This document shows positions 1 to 5,452 of a DNA stretch of 6,180 nucleotides, piece after piece. Every line of letters begins with the position of its first letter. The first letter of the stretch is position 1. The DNA comes from Lachnoclostridium sp. UBA7122 (lineage in GTDB: Bacteria > Bacillota > Clostridia > Lachnospirales > Lachnospiraceae): NCBI GenBank assembly GCA_002493085.1, contig DKXQ01000233.1:1-6180 (forward strand), written 5' to 3'. The notes under the pieces are model-generated. The model made no database searches. It was not told the DNA's origin and saw nothing but the letters and a program-made list of their open reading frames with translations. Position numbers and translations under genes: made by a program.

Positions 1-20
1 AGTGTCGAAGACACTTTTTT
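1..20 (+). terminator. Intrinsic terminator, cut by the window edge
   Basis: AGTGTC (1-6) and GACACT (10-15) form a six-base-pair stem around a GAA loop, followed directly by a run of T (15-20). This is a standard rho-independent terminator. The stem may extend to the left of the window. It implies a + strand gene ending just upstream, so the genes inside the window start a new transcription unit. The same hairpin could serve the opposite strand only weakly, because no matching T-run is visible on that side. Confidence 0.6.
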
Positions 21-331
21 ATTGGCATTGATTCCAGAATAGGGGTAGATGGATATTTGCGTAAAAATTAGAAGGCAAATATGTTAAGTTTAAGACTGTA
101 AGTATTACCAGAGATGAAATGATGTTTTTGCAGGCAGTATTCTGCAGTCTGTGATAGATATTATAGACGCTATTGGCATTTTAGCATTTAAGACAGCTCC
201 TGAAGTTCTTATATTTCTTTCATAACAGAGTGTTCGCTTGAGCTGTTGTATTATTTTTGTAACTTCTTTTGGCAGTACTATGTTCTTTTATTGCTGAGGG
301 GTAGTGTAAATTTAGAAAGGCAGGTAGTTAT
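21..331. other. Gene-poor region with possible decayed coding sequence
   Basis: No convincing gene is present. A perfect 8-bp inverted repeat, ATATTTGC (53-60) and GCAAATAT (75-82), could form a hairpin with a 14-base loop. Three overlapping open stretches look protein-like but lack a start with a ribosome binding site: + frames 65-151 and 118-225, and a - frame from 287 down to 105. The two + frames abut as if one reading frame had been shifted near 118-151, which would fit a gene remnant. The motif GGGGTAG occurs at 42-48 and 298-304. The second copy ends a short open stretch (263-304) whose last residues would read Ala-Glu-Gly-stop, like the ends of two genes further on. I see no strong promoter for the gene at 332. 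Confidence 0.35.
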
Positions 332-1237
332 ATGGCTATTAATTTGGATGAAGAAAAAGTAGCAGATTTAATTGTTAGTGGAAAGGTTAGTTTGCAGTCA
401 GTGTATAACATACTGATAAGGAAAAACATTGTTGCAGTCTATGATGATATTGACAAAGAGATAAGAATGGCGAAGGCAAAGGGTTTAGATGCAGATACTG
501 TTATTAGCATTCTTAGTTGTAAGTATTCTTCTGAAGTTTTACAGACTTATATTGATGTAAATAATTATGCTGATGAGATTGCTACATCTGAAGGTTTGAC
601 TTTTTCAACATATTATAATTATGACTACGATTATTATATGTCTAATAAAGATTTGGTTAATCATGAGCTGAAGAATAGGGGTATCAAGGATATTTCTATT
701 ATAACCAATTATGTTGATAACAGTGTTAGTATATTTGCTGGATATGACTGGGTAGATACATGGGTTTGGGATGAATATTATTGTAGTGTACGTGCTGGCT
801 TTGCCGATGAGTTTGATTTTGCAATTGATGAAGCTTTGTATGATGTAAATAGCATTCAAGATGCACTTGATGTAGATTTAGAAGAATTAGAACAGTATTG
901 GGATATATATAAGGCATTAAAGAATTATGATTCTATTAAAAAGAAAACGCATGAGTGGGATATTTTCTTTGCCGATAAAGCTATATCTGGGGAGACTGTA
1001 TATTTGACAGATGAAATTATAACTGAGATTTACCGCCTGTATGAATATTTTTATGGTTGGTATAAAGATGCTTTTGACAGGATTGAAACAGTAATAGATA
1101 GTGTTAGTTGGGCATATTCGTTGGCTGATTGTGATTCATTTGTTGAATTAAAGTGTGCTATTATAGATGCCCAGTTGGAAGATTGGTTTTGCTATAATAG
1201 TAGTAGCGAAATAGATGTTAAATGTATCAGTCTGTAA
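332..1237 (+). CDS. Unrecognised acidic, aromatic-rich protein (301 aa)
   Basis: I do not recognise this protein and assign no function. ATG at 332 follows a moderate ribosome binding site (AAAGGCAGG, 316-324). The composition is striking. By hand count there are about 59 Asp/Glu against about 25 Lys/Arg, so the protein should carry a strong negative charge. Tyr and Trp are very frequent, including a Tyr/Asp alternation around residues 93-101 and a Trp-rich patch (DWVDTWVWDEYY) near 139-150. The N-terminus resembles a short helical segment. There is no signal peptide, no membrane helix and no catalytic motif that I can name. Strong acidity can occur in DNA-mimic or inhibitor proteins and in secreted-complex components, but nothing here singles out either. 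The gene stands alone: the next gene starts 465 bases downstream, beyond the inverted-repeat segment. The long open frame and suitable codon composition make it a real gene. Confidence 0.85.
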   Translation: MAINLDEEKVADLIVSGKVSLQSVYNILIRKNIVAVYDDIDKEIRMAKAKGLDADTVISILSCKYSSEVLQTYIDVNNYADEIATSEGLTFSTYYNYDYDYYMSNKDLVNHELKNRGIKDISIITNYVDNSVSIFAGYDWVDTWVWDEYYCSVRAGFADEFDFAIDEALYDVNSIQDALDVDLEELEQYWDIYKALKNYDSIKKKTHEWDIFFADKAISGETVYLTDEIITEIYRLYEYFYGWYKDAFDRIETVIDSVSWAYSLADCDSFVELKCAIIDAQLEDWFCYNSSSEIDVKCISL

Positions 1238-1396
1238 GGTATTTACCTGATTTATAAACCAGCCCTTTCCTGACGCATTATTATAGAAGAAACTCTCCCA
1301 AACATACATAACCACTAAATTTCCTGCTCAAATTTTGTGACAATTACTGGCTTGGGATGGCTTGCAATAGGGCTGTCATTAGAGTTATAACACACA
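1238..1396. other. Intergenic stretch with a weak inverted repeat pair
   Basis: No gene is supported. The stretch is bracketed by CAGCCCT (1260-1266) and its inverted copy AGGGCTG (1369-1375), each with TTATAA just outside it (1252-1257 and 1385-1390). This may be a remnant of an older insertion or chance. A short AGGT/ACCT hairpin right after the stop codon (1237-1248) has no T-run and is not a convincing terminator. TATAAC, read on the - strand at 1386-1391, is the only -10-like box near the left edge of the inverted-repeat segment, and its -35 partner is poor. Confidence 0.3.
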
Positions 1397-1418
1397 GGAC
1401 AAAAGAAGTCGTTTAACT
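1397..1418 (+). repeat. Left inverted repeat of the 278-bp segment
   Basis: This is the left arm of the inverted pair, with its perfect core CAAAAGAAGTCGT at 1400-1412. It differs from the complement of the right arm at arm positions 3, 17 and 21 only. Just outside it lies CACACAGG (1391-1398), which recurs as a direct repeat at 1516-1523 inside the segment. Confidence 0.75.
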
Positions 1419-1535
1419 ATTAAAAATGGTCGGTACTTTTTTACAGGCTCGTATTTGGCTTGGATTTTGCAGGCTGGAATAGTTCGGGCGGTTGCTTTTA
1501 AGTCCCTTAAATCGGCACACAGGCGGTCGGTGAAA

Positions 1536-1621
1536 TGGTCGTAAAATGTCTATTAAACGACCAATGCCCATTTTTCGGGCTTTACAGGGGTATCCCTTAA
1601 AGCAGCCAATACTACTGGCTG
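1536..1621. other. Run of four hairpins inside the segment; possible structured RNA
   Basis: Four stem-loops follow each other within 86 bases. They are TGGTCGT/ACGACCA (1536-1542 with 1557-1563), GCCC/GGGC (1566-1569 with 1577-1580), AGGG/CCCT around a GTAT loop (1586-1589 with 1594-1597) and CAGCCA/TGGCTG (1603-1608 with 1616-1621). GC-rich compact hairpins in an AT-rich background are typical of structured RNAs, but they are also found in miniature transposons. The transcribed strand cannot be told, and I recognise no known riboswitch or RNA family. Confidence 0.35.
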
Positions 1622-1652
1622 TGGAATTATGCAAAACCGAACAAAAACGCTG

Positions 1653-1674
1653 ACTTATACGACTTCTTTTGACC
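1653..1674 (-). repeat. Right inverted repeat of the 278-bp segment
   Basis: This is the right arm, whose complement reads GG then T then the shared 13-base core. It ends 12 bases before the ribosome binding site of the tyrosine recombinase gene. ACTCTA (1675-1680), immediately outside, is the complement of TAGAGT (1380-1385) outside the left arm, but that copy is offset by 11 bases. The outer similarity is therefore imperfect and may be chance. Confidence 0.75.
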
Positions 1675-1702
1675 ACTCTATAGTATGGGAGGAGATGTAT
1701 TT

Positions 1703-2287
1703 ATGAACAAGAGATGTGTTGCATATTCAGATGAAGAATATGAGCATGTGGTCAGTTTGCTCAGATGTGGTTTTGTCTTAGACGGCAGGCATGTCCGACC
1801 AAATAACCGCATTGCAACCATTGTGGTTCTTGAGGCTACACTGGGACTCAGGCTCTGTGACATCTTAGATTTGAGGATGACTTCATTCATTAAGGATGGT
1901 GACAGGTACAGGCTTGACATTGTTGAGAAGAAAACAAAGAAGCTCAGGGCGTTTACTGTACCGTTGGATGTTTATTCCTACATCCAGGGGTACGCTATTG
2001 AAAATAATATAGACCCATCGGCTAAGTTGTTCGATATCTCAGAGAGACAGGTACAACGCCATTTAAACCTTGCAATCCAGAAGATGGGACTGCCTGTAAA
2101 GAGTTATGGTTCTCACAGTTCAAGAAAATTGTTTGCTACAAAGATTTATGTTGATTCCAATTATAATATTGCTTTGGTTCAGAAACTTCTGCAGCACAGC
2201 AGTCCGAATGTAACCCAGCGTTATATTGGTATCCAGCAAAAGGATATTGAGGAGGCATTGGAGAGGACAAAATCACATTTAGTTTAA
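1703..2287 (+). CDS. Compact tyrosine recombinase (phage integrase family, FimB/FimE-like size)
   Basis: This is a site-specific DNA recombinase that would cut and rejoin DNA through a covalent phosphotyrosine intermediate. The full catalytic set is visible: Arg50 in the box I motif (TLGLRLCDIL), a likely beta-hairpin Lys near 76-80, His138-x-x-Arg141 in box II (SHSSRKLFAT), His165 (KLLQHSS) and the nucleophile Tyr174 (TQRYIG). I chose ATG 1703 because GGGAGGAG (1687-1694) sits 8 bases upstream; an in-frame ATG at 1685 has no ribosome binding site. At 194 aa it is nearly all catalytic domain and lacks the usual N-terminal arm-binding and most of the core-binding region. The Fim-type inversion recombinases share this layout and are about 200 aa. 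It lies directly beside an inverted-repeat-bounded segment, a natural candidate substrate. It heads a closely packed gene run, so it may be co-transcribed with the phosphoesterase downstream. An integrase of a small integrative element is the alternative. Confidence 0.92.
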   Translation: MNKRCVAYSDEEYEHVVSLLRCGFVLDGRHVRPNNRIATIVVLEATLGLRLCDILDLRMTSFIKDGDRYRLDIVEKKTKKLRAFTVPLDVYSYIQGYAIENNIDPSAKLFDISERQVQRHLNLAIQKMGLPVKSYGSHSSRKLFATKIYVDSNYNIALVQKLLQHSSPNVTQRYIGIQQKDIEEALERTKSHLV

Positions 2288-2302
2288 AGGAGGGGTAGAG
2301 TT

Positions 2303-2644
2303 GTGGAGTATGGGACTAAGTTAGTTTTTCATCTGCCAGAGTATTTTTTCCATGAAAATATAGTCTATGGCTGTGATAATCAAGATTTCCGTAAAGAGTT
2401 GTTAGGCGCTTTAGCCAAAGCAGGTGCTGGTTATTTCTTCAGTATTCCTGCTAAAACCTTTATCGGGGACAGGGAATTTAGTTGTGAGCATCTTGTGGTT
2501 TATGCTGTGGAGGATTCGTATTATTCATATGTCCAAATTTTTCAGGAGATGGTGTGCAAATACCATAGTGAATTAAGACAGAAGGCTTATTATTATGAGC
2601 AGGATAATGTGCTTGTTTCACTTGTAATTGGAGAGGAGGGGTAG
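2303..2644 (+). CDS. Unknown small protein (113 aa)
   Basis: I do not recognise this protein. GTG 2303 is chosen because of the very strong ribosome binding site AAAGGAGGGG (2286-2295), which overlaps the stop codon of the recombinase gene and leaves only 15 bases between the genes. Translation is therefore probably coupled. The protein is soluble and of mixed alpha/beta character. It has an aromatic-rich middle (EDSYYSYVQIF) and a Tyr-rich stretch near the C-terminus (QKAYYYEQ), and it ends Gly-Glu-Glu-Gly. There is no signal peptide, membrane segment or metal site. The last bases, GGAGGGGTAG, supply both its stop codon and the ribosome binding site for the next gene. Placement between a recombinase and a phosphoesterase suggests an accessory-operon role, but nothing more specific is supported. 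Confidence 0.75.
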   Translation: MEYGTKLVFHLPEYFFHENIVYGCDNQDFRKELLGALAKAGAGYFFSIPAKTFIGDREFSCEHLVVYAVEDSYYSYVQIFQEMVCKYHSELRQKAYYYEQDNVLVSLVIGEEG

Positions 2645-2646
2645 TC

Positions 2647-2913
2647 ATGTTAAAAGATTTTTTAAAGCAGTTTTGTGATGAAAATCCAGACAAGTATGAG
2701 TATTATGAAAAATACTCAGGAAAATGTATGTTTGGCAAGACTTGTTGTGGCATAGTAGTTAGGGAGGATTTTTCCTACGTGGATATGATAGTAGAGTTAA
2801 CAAGGTTCTTAGATAAGCATGGGTTTGAAGATGAAAATCTTGAGATGAGTAATACTGGTATAGATGAATTAGGCAAGGATACTATAGTGTATTTTCCATA
2901 TAGTGAAGGGTAG
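2647..2913 (+). CDS. Unknown small protein (88 aa)
   Basis: No family is recognised. ATG 2647 starts two bases after the upstream stop codon, and its ribosome binding site GGAGGGG (2635-2641) lies inside the end of the preceding gene, so the two are translationally coupled. The protein starts with a charged helix (LKDFLKQFCDENPDKYEYYEKY). It carries Cys residues at about 9, 27, 33 and 34, with the latter three in CMFGKTCC, and ends with a likely beta strand (DTIVYFPYSEG). The clustered Cys could be structural or bind metal, but the spacing does not match a zinc motif that I know. It ends Ser-Glu-Gly-stop, similar to the gene before it. It is acidic and probably cytoplasmic. Confidence 0.75.
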   Translation: MLKDFLKQFCDENPDKYEYYEKYSGKCMFGKTCCGIVVREDFSYVDMIVELTRFLDKHGFEDENLEMSNTGIDELGKDTIVYFPYSEG

Positions 2914-3004
2914 ACTCTGCATGCCTGCATTTCTGGATATTAAAGTGCAGATGCCAGTATTGTACAGCAGTTATTATATATTTATGTGGGGAGGTGAGGA
3001 ATTT

Positions 3005-3823
3005 ATGGTTTATGTTACTGGTGACTGTCATGGTGATTTCAGACGCTTTTCAAAGAAAGGTCAGAAGAATTCAGGCATAAAAATAGCAGATGATGATTAT
3101 ATCATTGTCTGTGGTGATTTTGCATTATTATGGGCAAAAAACAGGGAGCTTGAATATAACCTTAGATGGTTTTCACAGTTGCCTTATACAGTTTTATGGG
3201 TACAGGGCAACCATGAAAATTACAATATGATTGAGGGGTATCCGTTAGAAGAGTGGCATGGTGGAAAAGTCAGGCATATTGTAAGGGACAAGGTTATTCT
3301 TTTAGAAAGAGGTCAGGTGTTTACAATAGAAGATAAGACTTTCTTCACGTTTGGAGGTGCTTCAAGCCATGATATAAGTGGCGGTATCCTTGACAGGGGT
3401 TCTCCTGCGTATAAGGCTGATTACAGAAGGGCAAAACGCAGCGGAAAACCATTCAGGATATTAAACGAGTCGTGGTGGGAACATGAACTGTCTGATGAGG
3501 CGGAATTTGAAGAAGGCAGTAGAAATCTGGCTAGAGCAGGTTATAAGGTTGATTATGTCATTTCCCATTGTGGCTCAAACCGCTTACAAAAGGCTTTAGA
3601 GTGTTATTATATGAGTCCAGGATGGTTTGGGCAGGATATCCTGACAAATTATTTTGAGGAGCTTGAGGATAAATTGCAGTATAAACATTGGTTTTGCGGA
3701 CACTACCATGAAGATTTGCGTATGGATAGCAGGCATACAATCCTGTACCACAGTGTTGCGCCAGTAGAAAGTGGTGGTGTCTATATACGGGTAAATAAAG
3801 CAGGATTCCCAAATCAGGGGTAG
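3005..3823 (+). CDS. Calcineurin-like metallophosphoesterase (272 aa)
   Basis: This is a two-metal phosphoesterase of the calcineurin-like fold. All five signature blocks are in order: Asp7-x-His9 (GDCHGD), Asp38 (VCGDFALLW), Asn69-His70-Glu71 (QGNHE), His188 (VISHCG) and His233-x-His235 (CGHYH). It should therefore be an active hydrolase. The substrate, whether a phosphoprotein, nucleotide or nucleic acid, cannot be read from the sequence. I chose ATG 3005 because GGGGAGGTGAGG (2988-2999) precedes it and the protein then begins at the first beta strand of the fold; an upstream in-frame GTG at 2903 adds 34 unconserved residues and overlaps the previous gene. There is no signal peptide, so it is cytoplasmic. 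The 91 bases before it hold no terminator, so it is probably part of the recombinase-led gene run. It ends Asn-Gln-Gly with the junction sequence GGGGTAG. Confidence 0.92.
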   Translation: MVYVTGDCHGDFRRFSKKGQKNSGIKIADDDYIIVCGDFALLWAKNRELEYNLRWFSQLPYTVLWVQGNHENYNMIEGYPLEEWHGGKVRHIVRDKVILLERGQVFTIEDKTFFTFGGASSHDISGGILDRGSPAYKADYRRAKRSGKPFRILNESWWEHELSDEAEFEEGSRNLARAGYKVDYVISHCGSNRLQKALECYYMSPGWFGQDILTNYFEELEDKLQYKHWFCGHYHEDLRMDSRHTILYHSVAPVESGGVYIRVNKAGFPNQG

Positions 3824-3849
3824 TGAAACAATCAGATTGGAGAGAGAAT

Positions 3850-4068
3850 ATGGAAGAAAATTCAGATATGTTGAAAATAAAAAACCAGATAGAGTGGGTA
3901 AAAGGTGATATGGATGGCTTAACTGCATTAGTACATATGACTTTAGAGGGTATCCGTACAGACAGTGTTGGGATAGATGAAGTGGAAAATGCAGTTGCCA
4001 GTTTATACCAGCTGGCAGAAACTATAACAAACAAGATAGGTGATATTAACGAAGAGCTTGTTGTATAA
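3850..4068 (+). CDS. Small helical protein of unknown function (72 aa)
   Basis: ATG 3850 has GGAGAG (3839-3844) at a spacing of 5 and is my preferred start. An in-frame GTG at 3823 overlaps the phosphoesterase stop codon (TAGTG) and would give 81 aa, but the G-run before it lies too close for normal initiation. The protein is acidic and almost certainly all helix. Heptad-like hydrophobic spacing runs through the central and C-terminal parts (VENAVASLYQLAETITNKIGDINEEL), consistent with a short coiled coil or dimerising helix bundle. There is no membrane segment and no catalytic motif. It ends the recombinase/phosphoesterase gene run and could be a partner of one of its neighbours, but that is only positional inference. 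Confidence 0.7.
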   Translation: MEENSDMLKIKNQIEWVKGDMDGLTALVHMTLEGIRTDSVGIDEVENAVASLYQLAETITNKIGDINEELVV

Positions 4069-4097
4069 TTATTAGTTTATTTGGAAGGAGGGTTATA

Positions 4098-4184
4098 TTG
4101 AAAAATCTTTTTAGTTTATTGTTTAGAAAGGAAAATTTACCACTACAATACTTGAAAGAAACAGTACATATGTGTATAATATAA
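4098..4184 (+). CDS. Possible 28-aa small ORF with a strong ribosome binding site
   Basis: AAGGAGGG (4085-4092) is followed five bases later by TTG 4098, which opens a 28-codon frame beginning MKNLFSLLFRKENLP and ending at TAA 4182-4184. The N-terminal part is hydrophobic and basic, like a small membrane-active or leader peptide. The excellent ribosome binding site would otherwise be unexplained. The frame's end overlaps the promoter at 4152-4180. It could be a true micropeptide, a leader peptide, or the remaining 5' end of a gene lost by deletion. Confidence 0.35.
   Translation: MKNLFSLLFRKENLPLQYLKETVHMCII
4152..4180 (+). promoter_or_regulatory. Near-consensus sigma-70-type promoter
   Basis: TTGAAA (4152-4157) and a perfect TATAAT (4175-4180) are separated by exactly 17 bases. 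Transcription would start near 4187, about 25 bases before the GTG start of the Rpn-family gene. That gene should therefore be expressed independently of the upstream run. This is the best promoter I can see in the window. Confidence 0.8.
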
Positions 4185-4211
4185 ATACATAAAGAAAAGG
4201 AGGCATATAGT

Positions 4212-5117
4212 GTGGCAGATATCTATGATGGTGCATTCCGTACAATAGTAAATGACTGTAAACAGTTTATTCTTCCTTTTATCAATGAGGTGTTTGGGGA
4301 GCATTATGATGGTTCAGAGCGGATAGAGTTCCATCCAAATGAGCATTTTATTGACCAGCAGGATAAGCCAGATATTAAACGCATTACAGATACAAACCTT
4401 GCTGTATTTGGAAAACAAATAAAGAAGTACCATTTAGAGTGTGAGAGCAGTATCTATGGCAGAAAGATATTAATCCGTTTATTTGAATATGCTGCCCAGA
4501 TTGCTCTTGACGAAAGTGAAACGGGGCATGATACAATTAAGGTGGTTTTCCCACATACATCAGTGCTGTATCTCCGTAATACTACAAATACCCCTGATAA
4601 AATGCGTGTATCCATTGAAGTGCCAGGGGATAAGGCAGAGTATGATATTCCAGTAGTAAAAATAGCTACTTATTCAATTGATGATATTTTTGATAAGAAG
4701 TTATACATACTATTACCATTTTATATATTTAATTATGAAAGTGGCTTTGATGAATATAATAATGATGAGGGTAAACTTTCAAACCTTAAAGCAGAATACC
4801 AGAGGATAATTGATAAATTAAATATTCTGGTTGCTGATGGTGAGATGTCAGGTTATGACAGGCGTACAATTATTGAATTATCGAATGATGTTATACAGGA
4901 ACTTACTAAAAAATATGAGAATTTGCAAAAGGAAGTAGGTGGTCTTATGCGTGGTGAGATGATTATTACAGATGTACACAGGGCAAGAGAAGAAGGCGAG
5001 GCTAGGGGTAGAATTAAGGCATATATTGAATTGATAAAGGATGGTTTGATTTCTATAGCAGATGCAGCTAAAAATTTATGTATGAGTGAAGATGAAATCA
5101 AGAAGTTAATGACTTAA
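4212..5117 (+). CDS. Rpn family recombination-promoting nuclease / PD-(D/E)XK transposase-family protein
   Basis: This belongs to the large PD-(D/E)XK nuclease family annotated as putative transposases. Its enteric Rpn members are Mg-dependent DNA endonucleases that stimulate RecA-independent recombination. The nuclease core shows Asp60 (ITDTNLAV), followed by the E-x-E/Q signature Glu76-Cys-Glu78-Ser-Ser in a beta strand (KKYHLECESS) and the helix after it (RKILIRLFEYAAQIAL). A middle segment (about 189-207) is helical. The tail from about 259 (REEGEARGRIKAYIELIKDGLISIADAAKNL) is the charged hinge plus small helical C-terminal module usual in this family. The length (301 aa) is complete. GTG 4212 is set by AAGGAGG (4197-4203). 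It has its own promoter and its own terminator, making a one-gene unit. The family is often multicopy in Clostridia. Whether it moves itself is unproven, and I see no terminal repeats around it. Confidence 0.9.
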   Translation: MADIYDGAFRTIVNDCKQFILPFINEVFGEHYDGSERIEFHPNEHFIDQQDKPDIKRITDTNLAVFGKQIKKYHLECESSIYGRKILIRLFEYAAQIALDESETGHDTIKVVFPHTSVLYLRNTTNTPDKMRVSIEVPGDKAEYDIPVVKIATYSIDDIFDKKLYILLPFYIFNYESGFDEYNNDEGKLSNLKAEYQRIIDKLNILVADGEMSGYDRRTIIELSNDVIQELTKKYENLQKEVGGLMRGEMIITDVHRAREEGEARGRIKAYIELIKDGLISIADAAKNLCMSEDEIKKLMT

Positions 5118-5155
5118 GTTTTATTAAAGAAAGCAGATGTCTTTTTATAATTAAT

Positions 5156-5196
5156 AAATGCTGTAATACTTGTTTAAAGTATTGCAGCATTTTTTT
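5156..5196 (+). terminator. Strong intrinsic terminator after the Rpn-family gene
   Basis: The arms 5156-5171 and 5177-5192 pair over 16 positions with a single G-U wobble (T5164 with G5184) around a five-base loop, and a run of seven T (5190-5196) follows. It starts 38 bases after the stop codon and isolates the Rpn-family gene from the genes at 5453 onward. The A-rich left flank is too short for equally strong termination on the other strand. Confidence 0.9.
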
Positions 5197-5452
5197 GTAT
5201 GTTTCCGAGTTTCTTAAATGCTTTTACGGAGTTGGTAAAAATATCAGCCAGGCATAGCATAAGTTAAAATATCAATTTGACTTTGACTGTATATAGAGTT
5301 AACATCACGATGCCTTTGGGATAACAGGTTTTTCTGTAATATATATGGGTGCAATCATAGCCAGTGATTTGGAATGTGTTGTTTATTTTGTTTTTAAGGT
5401 AAAACCTAATAGGAACTATGTATAATATTAAATATTTTGGAGGTGTGTGTTT
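5197..5452 (+). other. Intergenic stretch upstream of the serine recombinase pair
   Basis: No gene is supported. TTGACT occurs twice in tandem (5277-5282 and 5283-5288), and the first copy has TAACAT 17 bases downstream (5300-5305) as a mediocre -10. TATAAT at 5421-5426 is a perfect -10 box 26 bases before the start at 5453, but the sequence about 17 bases upstream of it (GGTAAA) is a poor -35. Either could drive the two downstream genes. Confidence 0.35.
5421..5426 (+). promoter_or_regulatory. Perfect -10 box with a weak -35, upstream of the 59-aa gene
   Basis: TATAAT at 5421-5426 is followed by GGAGG (5439-5443) and ATG 5453. TG precedes it directly rather than at the spacing of an extended -10. 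No good -35 is found at 16 to 18 bases, so an activator may be needed or this may be chance in AT-rich sequence. Confidence 0.35.

Larger units (their letters stand above)
1397..1674. mobile_element. Inverted-repeat-bounded 278-bp segment: MITE-like element or invertible DNA
   Basis: The ends are 22-bp inverted repeats matching at 19 of 22 positions. They share a perfect 13-bp core, CAAAAGAAGTCGT at 1400-1412 and its complement at 1659-1671. Both begin with GG when read inward, and similarity continues weakly inside (GGTCGGT near 1428; a related TTCGGT on the other arm near 1637-1642). The interior is visibly richer in G+C than the flanking genes and carries four consecutive small hairpins (1536-1621). 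It has an 87-codon open frame on the - strand starting at GTG 1676, which I do not treat as a gene. Two readings fit. One is a miniature inverted-repeat transposable element. The other is an invertible segment acted on by the tyrosine recombinase whose start lies 29 bases to the right. I see no clear target-site duplication, which weakens the first. I see no good promoter in either orientation, which weakens the second. Confidence 0.5.

Noticed and set aside
1237..1248. Hairpin after the acidic-protein gene as a terminator
   Set aside because: The stem is only four base pairs (AGGT/ACCT) and no T-run follows.
1413..1676. 87-codon open frame on the - strand across the inverted-repeat segment
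   Set aside because: It starts at GTG inside one repeat arm, has no ribosome binding site, shows no domain, and is rich in Arg, Pro, Cys and Ser as expected from reading a hairpin-rich non-coding element.
1669..1684. TTGACC and TATAGT near the right repeat arm as a promoter for the tyrosine recombinase
   Set aside because: The two boxes are only four bases apart. TATAGT has no suitable -35 at 16-18 bases, and a start there would fall inside the ribosome binding site.
2960..2988. Possible promoter before the phosphoesterase (TTGTAC and nearby TA-rich boxes)
   Set aside because: No -10 better than three or four matches lies at 16-18 bases from TTGTAC, and the AT-rich run gives chance boxes.
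3558..4034. 158-codon open frame on the - strand
   Set aside because: It is antisense to the phosphoesterase, whose catalytic motifs are clear, and to the small gene after it. No ribosome binding site or motif is visible.
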